A stretch of DNA of 64,000 nt, from NCBI RefSeq assembly GCF_004339805.1, contig NZ_SLUI01000008.1, forward strand, positions 1-64,000, written 5' to 3'. Below are positions 46,873-52,919 of the stretch, one piece after another. The DNA is from Anaerospora hongkongensis. GTDB taxonomy: Bacteria > Bacillota > Negativicutes > Sporomusales > DSM-15969. Position numbers and translations under genes: made by a program. A model generated the notes under the pieces. The model worked only from the letters and a program-made list of their open reading frames with translations. It made no database searches and was not told the origin of the DNA. The first letter of the stretch is position 1. Each line of letters begins with the position of its first letter.

Positions 46873-47357
46873 TATGTTCCATCCCCTTCCTTAAATATGC
46901 AGTACTGATCGCGAATGGATGTCATTTCCTGAACAATGCTGTCTATGTCCAGCACCATTTCCATCATACTGATCTGTTCTTCATACACCTGGGGATCGAC
47001 CTCGTCCTTCACTTCCGGCTCACATACATGGTATACTCTCAGTCCCAACTGGACTCCCGCCAATGGACCTGCAAAAGTGGGGTCACCGGCAGTTACGGTC
47101 TCGGCTGCTAAGCCTGCCGCTTCTCCCTCGGCTGCGCCGAGCAGAACGACGACATTGTCTGCGCCGAATTCCTCCGTAAACTCCTTAACCCGCTTTTGGT
47201 TTTCCAGATCCATGGCCCCCGCAGCAGTTCAGACAAAGCATTCCGTTGATGAGAATACTACGTCTGCACCTGCAGTTTTCGCACAGAGCGCGATTGCAGG
47301 TCCGGGGATACCATCCCTGTCGCCGATAATAATGACTTTTTTGTCTTTCAGCAACAT
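46872..47357 (-). CDS. grdA: Selenoprotein A of glycine/sarcosine/betaine reductase, copy 2
   Basis: 161 aa with selenocysteine at codon 43 (UGA at 47229-47231). It is nearly identical to copy 1 over residues 1-150. The C-terminus differs ([11 protein letters not shown]), running into a TAATG overlap with the BCCT gene. The leader and ribosome site are the same as in copy 1. Two co-expressed copies may raise the dose of this abundant carrier. Confidence 0.95.
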
Positions 47358-47423
47358 TCCTGACTCCTCCTCATGTAATTTTATTTAATCAGCTGCAGCA
47401 GAGCCGCAGCTGTTAAATATACT
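46898..47423. repeat. Duplicated grdA segment, copy 2
   Basis: Direct repeat of 40607-41132. It includes the terminal codons of trxA (TATATT plus stop), although no trxA is present here. The duplication therefore copied from the trxA-grdA1 junction outwards, and trxA-grdA1 is the likely source. Confidence 0.95.
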
Positions 47424-47883
47424 GCAGCACCAAAAGCCATGTTAGCAAAGTTACCGTTCCAGGCTTAACTTTGCTAACATGGCTAAAAGCAACACGAAAA
47501 GCTGTCAATGTAAACATAAACACTGACAGTAAATGTACCTCTCTATTGAAGCAGGCAAAAAAAGTACTAAGCGCTAAAAACGACAAAACCATCGTCGCCA
47601 AAACATACAGCATAGAACGAATTGGTGAACTTTGACCGCACGATTTGAACAGTTTTTTAAATACTTTTAGTCCCGACCGGACCTCCGCCGACAGATCTGC
47701 TATAAACACTTTAACCCGCTTAGGGTTTTTCAGATCACCAGCGCCTGAATAGCCTCAGACAAAGTATTCTGTCCACGACAGTGCTGCAGCCGCACCTAGG
47801 GCTTGCTCACGCCATGTGCCCGCGTGTAAGTGGATTCGGTCGCAGGCGTCACTTCTAATCATTTTTTTGTCATTCAGCAACAT
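47413..47883 (-). pseudogene. Third, decayed grdA-like copy with its Sec UGA retained
   Basis: The frame from the ATG at 47883 is open for 156 codons if the UGA at codon 43 is read as Sec. It starts MLLNDKK like GrdA, has EYFVUGYSGAGDL where GrdA has [13 protein letters not shown], then KNPKRVKVF. After that it jumps to a segment like the GrdA VQLGLRV region, so about 40 codons are missing. The rest is hydrophobic and unrelated, and ends in the copied trxA codons QYI. The leader AGGAGGAGTC is conserved. I regard it as a decayed copy; an altered but functional selenoprotein cannot be excluded. Confidence 0.75.
47435..47484. repeat. Perfect 19-bp inverted repeat
   Basis: AGCCATGTTAGCAAAGTTA (47435-47453) and its exact complement (47466-47484), 12-nt loop. 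It lies inside the decayed grdA frame, about 78 bp before the grdA2 start. On the minus strand only TTTT follows, so it might be a weak terminator or attenuator before grdA2, or a scar of an inserted element. Confidence 0.85.
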
Positions 47884-47982
47884 ACTCGACTCCTCCTAAC
47901 TATTCTTGCAGGACACCGATACTTGCTTATCCCTTTTGTAATTCCGCATCCACTTCATTTGTGTTGTCATCGCTTTTTGTTG

Positions 47983-48076
47983 TGGCGGAAGTATATGGGA
48001 ATCGAACCCACCCACGACTGTTTGGCCGCAACACGGTTTTGAAGACCGGTAGGCACACCAGTGCCTCTCTACTTCC
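47983..48076 (-). tRNA. selC: Selenocysteine tRNA, anticodon TCA
   Basis: 94 nt including an encoded CCA. 5' GGAAGTAG pairs with ATACTTCC (seven pairs; the eighth is G-A). The anticodon loop is CTTCAAA with TCA. A long variable arm (around TTGCGGCCAAACAGTCGTGG) and the GGTTCGATTCC T loop are typical of tRNA(Sec). It sits at the head of the grd/sel cluster with its own promoter. It is charged by SerRS and converted by SelA. Confidence 0.97.
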
Positions 48077-48117
48077 ATATTTATTTTGTCGTTTGTCGAC
48101 AATTGACTCTTGTGAAA

Positions 48118-48146
48118 ATTCTAACAGTTAAACAATTTAAAAGCAA
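48118..48146 (-). promoter_or_regulatory. Promoter of selC and the grd/sel cluster
   Basis: On the minus strand, TTGCTT (48141-48146), 17 nt, then TAGAAT (48118-48123) with an extended TG one base before it. An inverted repeat, TTGTCG-5-CGACAA (48086-48102), lies between this -10 and the tRNA and could be an operator. Confidence 0.75.
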
Positions 48147-48200
48147 TACTAAAAATTCTAATATTTTTTTCTTTTCTATTAAATAGATATAAAAAGAAGA

Positions 48201-48288
48201 GGATATCTCATATTCTCACAGGATTGCTTATTATTTCAGCATTAGTCATAATTGCTGATAAATAACAATCTTCCTGGATAAGATATCC
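48201..48288 (-). terminator. Long imperfect hairpin after the tusA-like gene
   Basis: Outer arms GGATATCT and AGATATCC, then GATTG/CAATC, TTATT/AATAA and CAGCA/TGCTG nest inside, giving an 88-nt stem-loop. On the minus strand TCTTCTTTTTATATC follows. I read it as the terminator of the yedE-tusA operon, but it is larger than usual and could be a small mobile palindrome or a structured RNA. Confidence 0.55.
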
Positions 48289-48397
48289 ATTAACGCTTTG
48301 TTAGAACCAAACCGGTTTATCAGTTTAATTCCTATTCATTTTTATTGGCCCTAGCACTTTTCAGGCTATTAGACTCGAAATAAAGCAGTTTGTGTTT

Positions 48398-48607
48398 TTA
48401 CTTGCGGATTACCAAAGAAAAATCACTGCCATTGTTAGTAATGCATTCCACCTGGTACTTTTGCGAATTAGCAAACCGGATAATACTCTCCCGGGCGGCT
48501 TGATCATCGACAGCAAGCAGCACCGTGGCTGCCTGTTCCAACGCTTTTTTGGCCTCCTGCAGTGGAATCGGGCAGCTCAAGCCCCGCAAATCCAGCTTTT
48601 TTTCCAT
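48398..48607 (-). CDS. TusA/SirA-family sulfur (selenium) carrier-like protein
   Basis: 69 aa. The family motif is LSCPIPLQ, with Cys12, Pro13 and Pro15 in the CPxP pattern. TusA proteins carry persulfide on the Cys. When next to yedE, as here (3 bp downstream), they are thought to handle selenium on its way to SelD. The partner desulfurase is not in this window. The role in selenium is by genomic context. Confidence 0.88.
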   Translation of the reverse strand: MEKKLDLRGLSCPIPLQEAKKALEQAATVLLAVDDQAARESIIRFANSQKYQVECITNNGSDFSLVIRK

Positions 48608-48610
48608 GTG

Positions 48611-49678
48611 TTATCCCTCCACAGTTATCAGTCTCTCTCTAAAAACAACGCCAATCCCTGCCGTGACAATAATTCCGGCTACCGTGGCTATCTGCCCGTT
48701 TACCGCTACACCTGCAGCACTGCCTGCAGCATTGAAGCTGTGAGCGATACCGGCACCGGCCAGCATGCCCAGTAAGCAAAACAGTGCGTCAACATCGCCT
48801 TCACCGGTCATGATGATTTGCCGGAGCGGACAGCCGCCTGCCAGAACAGCAGCTAAGCCGGTAAGGAACAGTCCAAGAAAATTCCATAAGTGCATCGTAT
48901 GCGCAAGCGGCTGACCATCATAAGACAATTTGAAAAAGCCAAAATACTGGTTGCCGATAAGTGCGGCCAAAAAGATAACTGCATATATTTTAAGCTGATA
49001 CGTGTCCCGCACCATGAAATAATTGCGAAAACCACCGCTTAGACACATCCGCGTCCGCCAAGCCAAAGCTCCGGCTGCAAGGCCAGAAATCAAGCTGACG
49101 ATAACAGGCGCATGAAAGGAACCGGGTCCAGTAGTGCTGAATTTCAGAAACACCGCATGAGTCCCCACTCCTACCGTCAAAATAACCGCAGCTACTGCAG
49201 CCAGATAGCCTGCAGCTGCCCCGCTGCCGGTAAAGGAGCGGGAGCGCCCCAGATTATAACCATTTTTGAGAAAGACGATTCCGGCAGCAATACCGGCAAC
49301 AAAACCGGCTAAGCCTGTCAGACCGTTCAAATCTCCCCCTGCTATCCGCAGTATCCCACGCAAGGGGCATCCTAAAAACACCAGCGCGCCAATCATCATC
49401 ATTGCTCCCAGCACAAAGCGGATCAGCGGATTCGATCCTCCCCTCGGCCGAAACTCGCCGCTGAATTTTGCCAGACTGAAAGACCCCAGAATAAAACCTA
49501 AAATCTCTGGTCTGGCATACTGCAAGGCTGCCGCCTGGTGTATTCCCAGCGCTCCGGCAATATCCCGCAGCTGGCAGGCAGCACAAAAGCCATAATTCCC
49601 TGGATTTCCTGCTTTTACTAACAAGACCGCCCCTAAACCAAACACAATTCCGGTTACAATAATGGTCATCCAATACAT
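48611..49678 (-). CDS. yedE: YedE-type selenium-associated membrane transporter
   Basis: 355 aa from the ATG at 49678 after AAGGAGG; the frame runs to 49699. About ten membrane helices. Conserved Cys motifs include YGFCAACQLRD near the start, LGCPLRGILR in the middle and GGCPLRQIIMTGEGD near the end, the pattern of YeeE/YedE sulfur or selenium carriers. The version with a TusA partner beside sel genes is associated with selenium uptake. It lies 65 bp downstream of nifB and may be in its operon. Confidence 0.9.
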   Translation of the reverse strand: MYWMTIIVTGIVFGLGAVLLVKAGNPGNYGFCAACQLRDIAGALGIHQAAALQYARPEILGFILGSFSLAKFSGEFRPRGGSNPLIRFVLGAMMMIGALVFLGCPLRGILRIAGGDLNGLTGLAGFVAGIAAGIVFLKNGYNLGRSRSFTGSGAAAGYLAAVAAVILTVGVGTHAVFLKFSTTGPGSFHAPVIVSLISGLAAGALAWRTRMCLSGGFRNYFMVRDTYQLKIYAVIFLAALIGNQYFGFFKLSYDGQPLAHTMHLWNFLGLFLTGLAAVLAGGCPLRQIIMTGEGDVDALFCLLGMLAGAGIAHSFNAAGSAAGVAVNGQIATVAGIIVTAGIGVVFRERLITVEG

Positions 49679-49743
49679 AATAAACCTCCTTATAAACATT
49701 TAATTCTGCAAAATTTGTTTATCAGTGATCCTGTGGCCTTGTC

Positions 49744-50601
49744 TCACAGAGCAGATACTGCCCCTACAGGTTCGACAGCACCAAGCAGCCCAACGGCATC
49801 TGCCCGGCAGCGCCGGCAATGATAAATTTGGGGAATATGCCCGCTAACTGATTTCCGTATTGCTGCCATTTCACAATCAGAGGGAGTCCTAATGTCCATA
49901 AAAGGGGTGCCGCTTACCGGAATTAAGGGTATACAATTCATAGCATCCACTCCCCATTCTGCTGCCTTTCGTGCGATAGCAAGGACATGCTTGGTATTGA
50001 TACCGGGAAGAATGACCGTATTGATCTTGACTGTCAGGCCTCTTTTTTTCAAACCAATAACAGCTTCCTCCTGACGTTCAAGAAGGATTTTTGCGGCTTC
50101 ATGCCCTTGATATGTCTGATGATCGACAGTGACCGAAGCGTAGATTCTCTGCCCGATACAAGGATCAACAGCGTTGACCGTTACAGTGACGTGACTCACT
50201 CCGGCATCGGCTAGTTCATCAATATGGCCGGGCAAATTCAATCCATTTGTAGATAAGCAAAGCAGATGCTCCGGGTATACGGCATGGACCGCACGTAATG
50301 TTTCCAGCGTCCGCTCCGAATCGCACAGAGGGTCTCCGGGGCCGGCGATACCGATCACCGCGATATCTGATCTCCACTCCAGATACCGGCTTAAAGCCGT
50401 CAGTGCTTGCGGCGGAGTAAGGACCCTGCTGGTAACTCCCGGCCGGCTTTCATTGACACAATCATAACGACGGTTGCAGAAGTTGCACTGAATGTTGCAG
50501 TTTGGTGCCACCGGCAGATGAATTCTCCCCCAGTGCTGACTGGCTGATCTGTGAAAGCAGGGATGCTGGTCAAGCGAGCGTTTTTCGTGAGCTTTGTTCA
50601 T
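49744..50601 (-). CDS. nifB: NifB-type radical SAM protein without the NifX-like domain
   Basis: 285 aa. PNCNIQCNFCNRRYDCVNESR holds the SAM cluster cysteines Cys35, Cys39 and Cys42. VIGIAGPGDPLCDSERT, LSTNGLNLP and VTVTVNAVDP are NifB hallmarks. The C-terminus carries YHCRRCRADAVGLLG, the closing motif of authentic NifB. NifB builds the carbide-containing 8Fe-9S precursor of nitrogenase cofactors. No nitrogenase gene is in the window. It overlaps the NapH-like gene by 4 nt. Nitrogenase-like reductases such as methylthio-alkane reductase also need NifB, so nitrogen fixation is not the only explanation. Confidence 0.88.
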   Translation of the reverse strand: MNKAHEKRSLDQHPCFHRSASQHWGRIHLPVAPNCNIQCNFCNRRYDCVNESRPGVTSRVLTPPQALTALSRYLEWRSDIAVIGIAGPGDPLCDSERTLETLRAVHAVYPEHLLCLSTNGLNLPGHIDELADAGVSHVTVTVNAVDPCIGQRIYASVTVDHQTYQGHEAAKILLERQEEAVIGLKKRGLTVKINTVILPGINTKHVLAIARKAAEWGVDAMNCIPLIPVSGTPFMDIRTPSDCEMAAIRKSVSGHIPQIYHCRRCRADAVGLLGAVEPVGAVSAL

Positions 50602-51371
50602 TCGCTTTCCCTCTTTTTAGCGAATTTTATGGCCTGGACCGGACAAATCTGCAAGCAATCACCGCAATTCGTGCAATTCGTTTCATCGGGCCGGGTTCCC
50701 ATTTCGCAAACCCGCCGGCACGCGTCGCAGTCATTGCAGGCACTGGTTTTAAACACACGGAAAATCGCCATATCCTTGAAAAGCTCAAGTAAGCCTCCAG
50801 TGGGACAAACAAACCGGCACCACAGATTAGCAACAAAAAGGCCCGCTGCTGTCAGCCCCAGAATAATAGCCGTGCGAACCAGCCAGGCAAAGGAAGCGTG
50901 CTGAAAAGAAAGCCGGATCGAATCCCAGAATTCGCCGACCCGGATGGGTACCATCATCCTGGGATTGTCCATCCCAATCCAGATAATCGCAACCGCAGCC
51001 AGGCTAATAACCATCCCTGCCGGAGCAACCCGGATAAACCGGCTGCGCTCACGCAGCTTGTACAGTGACAACCTGCCAAGCATTTGATTGACAAACCCGC
51101 CGGGACAAAGCCAGCCGCAAAAAGAACGTCCGGCTAGCAGAACCGATAGCGGCAAGAGCAACCAAAAGCCCCAGAAAATACTTGTAATCCTGCCCCAGCA
51201 AGTGATTACCGGACAGGACTGGCAATTCACGAAAGGAACCAGGAAAGGGCAGCGAAAAATACCGTAATAAGCCCATTGCCCCAAAATAGCCAGCATGGCC
51301 ACCTGCGTCCCTCTGCGCAGCTTCGTCAAGAAGGATTCCCCCTGTTTTATCCGCTCTGTTTGATTAGCCAT
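50598..51371 (-). CDS. NapH/CcoG-like membrane 4Fe-4S protein
   Basis: 257 aa. Four or five membrane helices with FCGWLCPGG and CRFVCPTGG motifs on the loops, then two C-terminal 4Fe-4S sites (CNDCDACRRVC and CTNCGDCLQICP). Such proteins pass electrons through the membrane to a periplasmic or cytoplasmic partner. It overlaps the binding-protein gene by 8 nt and nifB by 4 nt, so the three are made together. The electron donor and acceptor are unknown. Confidence 0.88.
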   Translation of the reverse strand: MANQTERIKQGESFLTKLRRGTQVAMLAILGQWAYYGIFRCPFLVPFVNCQSCPVITCWGRITSIFWGFWLLLPLSVLLAGRSFCGWLCPGGFVNQMLGRLSLYKLRERSRFIRVAPAGMVISLAAVAIIWIGMDNPRMMVPIRVGEFWDSIRLSFQHASFAWLVRTAIILGLTAAGLFVANLWCRFVCPTGGLLELFKDMAIFRVFKTSACNDCDACRRVCEMGTRPDETNCTNCGDCLQICPVQAIKFAKKRESE

Positions 51372-52221
51372 CTTTTACCCCCAGTTTTTCGACAAGCGTC
51401 TGGCCCTTGTCCGAACTAGCAGGAATGAAGCCATGCCGCTCAAAAATTGCCTGTCCCTCAACAGAGCAGATAAAATTCACATAATCATCCGCCAGCGCAC
51501 GGTCCTTGGCGTATTGCATTACCCCAATAGTAAAGGTGAGCGGACCGGGGGGAAAAAGCGCTTCCGGAATAGGCAGTACTTCTACTTGCCCGGCAAATGC
51601 GGCCTGGCGGGTAAGACGCCGTTCCACAATAGAGGCTGCCCCCTCACCATTTATAATTGCCGGCATCATTTTGATAACACAGCTTTCCTTCTCTATCATA
51701 TTTTTGAGAACCGCCTGATCAATACCCGCTTTTTTCAGTATGCCCATGACAGCGTCGCCCCCCGGCGGTGAAGCTCCCAGCGGCAGAATGACCTTAACTC
51801 CCGGCTTGGCAAGATCCTGCACCGATTGGATTCCAGCCGGATTTCCTAATGGTGTTACTAAGACATACTCGGTAAAACACAGCGGACGGAAATAAAGCAT
51901 CTTGTTGTCAGACCTGAGAGTTTTAGCCAGTTGCAATACCCGCCCGGCAAAAACTTCCGTTACCGCTCCCCCGATGAGCGATTTCCCCAGGGCGCCGGCA
52001 AAGGCCCCCGTGTAATTAATCTTAATTCCGTTTCTCTGCTCATACAGGCTGTTTGCCTGTCCAAACGCTTCAGCCAGTCCGCCACAGGACCATACCTGCA
52101 GCGAACCGGCCTGAAAACGGGCTGCCTGCAGCAAACCTGGCACCGCTGCAGCAGTAGCAAAGGCAGCGATGCCGGCATTGAGAAACGATCTTCTGCTTAT
52201 TCCCTCTTTTTTATCGCCCAT
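51364..52221 (-). CDS. Tat-exported solute-binding protein (ModA-like)
   Basis: 285 aa. The twin-arginine signal ISRRSFLNAG and a following hydrophobic stretch (about 12-31) suggest export in folded form. The body has the type-2 periplasmic-binding fold, with an oxyanion-type look (AGALGKSLIGG, LPLGASPPGGDA). No permease or ATPase lies beside it; a membrane ferredoxin follows instead. It may deliver an oxyanion, or it may be a sensor or redox partner. Substrate not assignable. Confidence 0.82.
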   Translation of the reverse strand: MGDKKEGISRRSFLNAGIAAFATAAAVPGLLQAARFQAGSLQVWSCGGLAEAFGQANSLYEQRNGIKINYTGAFAGALGKSLIGGAVTEVFAGRVLQLAKTLRSDNKMLYFRPLCFTEYVLVTPLGNPAGIQSVQDLAKPGVKVILPLGASPPGGDAVMGILKKAGIDQAVLKNMIEKESCVIKMMPAIINGEGAASIVERRLTRQAAFAGQVEVLPIPEALFPPGPLTFTIGVMQYAKDRALADDYVNFICSVEGQAIFERHGFIPASSDKGQTLVEKLGVKDG

Positions 52222-52251
52222 GATTAGCTCCTTTTATTAACTAGTACTCTG

Positions 52252-52356
52252 TTACCTGGCTTCATCCAGCATCCCGAGAATATCTGAATATAACTGGCCG
52301 TATCCAGGCAGTGCCCGGATTCTTAGCCGGGGTAAATCCACGGGAATCGTCGCCAT
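52252..52356 (-). CDS. Possible 34-aa leader peptide before the binding-protein gene
   Basis: The frame starts at the ATG at 52356 and reads MATIPVDLPRLRIRALPGYG and on, ending at 52252, 31 bp before the start of the binding-protein gene. It is the first frame of the transcript from the promoter at 52454. I see no strong ribosome site and no family. It may be a short regulatory peptide, a gene remnant or chance. Confidence 0.35.
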   Translation of the reverse strand: MATIPVDLPRLRIRALPGYGQLYSDILGMLDEAR

Positions 52357-52453
52357 GATAGTAAGACACAATCCGCCAAAAGTGCTTGCTTACCGATCCA
52401 TTTTTAGTACTGTAGTTATGTATTTCTACTAATAACAAGCTTATCTGTGTGTT

Positions 52454-52500
52454 ATCCTAACACAGATAAATTAAATACACTAATCGTGTTTTTCGATTAG
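52454..52500 (-). promoter_or_regulatory. Shared promoter-operator module, site A (nifB operon)
   Basis: On the minus strand, CTAATCG-AAAAACA-CGATTAG (52480-52500), a perfect 7-bp inverted repeat, overlaps TTAGTG (52478-52483). Exactly 18 nt later comes TAGGAT (52454-52459) with an extended TG. The same module occurs at 56846-56891 and 61641-61686. Paired changes in the arms, G-C here and T-A in site B, keep the symmetry, as expected for a protein-binding palindrome. Confidence 0.82.
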
Positions 52501-52597
52501 CAAAATCAATCCCAATTGATAATTGCTATAATCATCACAATAATTAAAAAATTTCGCTTTCTCTTTTTCCTGTTATTGATGCTTTATCCATATAAAA

Positions 52598-52653
52598 ACT
52601 CCCCAGTTTGACAAACAGTTTTGCTCTCTAAACTGTCTGTCAAACTGGGGAGT
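52598..52653. terminator. Terminator after the RACo operon
   Basis: Arms of 24 bp (52598-52621 and 52630-52653) starting ACTCCCCAGTTTGACA, with one mismatch and an 8-nt loop. It stands about 270 bp behind the RACo stop and just before site A, separating the two operons. Between 52654 and 52919 I find no gene. Confidence 0.8.
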
Positions 52654-52919
52654 ATATCAGTAAGACCGCTTACAAGGCGCTAACCTTTTTATGTACGCAA
52701 AGTTGCAACAAGCGCTCTGGCTTTAACGGCAAAAGTAGTGCCGACTTGTTACTACTTTATTGTTTGTTCCAGGAATTTTCCGGTTAACACCTTCAGCAAA
52801 CAGATCTATATCAGCTGCACTGTTACCGACACAATAGGATTGTCTTGTCGCACACTTTTACAAAGTCCGTTTCTGAGCAGTAAAGTTTGTGTAAAGCATG
52901 GGCCTGCTAGCCTGCCGAT

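Noticed and set aside
47413-47709. Independent 98-aa membrane protein
   Set aside because: Its start has no ribosome site, and the frame continues upstream through the UGA into a grdA-like N-terminus.
49254-49673. 139-codon minus-strand frame over yedE
   Set aside because: Out-of-frame shadow of the membrane transporter gene.
52454-52500. Sigma-54 promoter at the shared module
   Set aside because: No GG/GC pair at -24/-12 spacing; the conserved hexamers and 18-nt spacing fit an extended -10 housekeeping promoter better.
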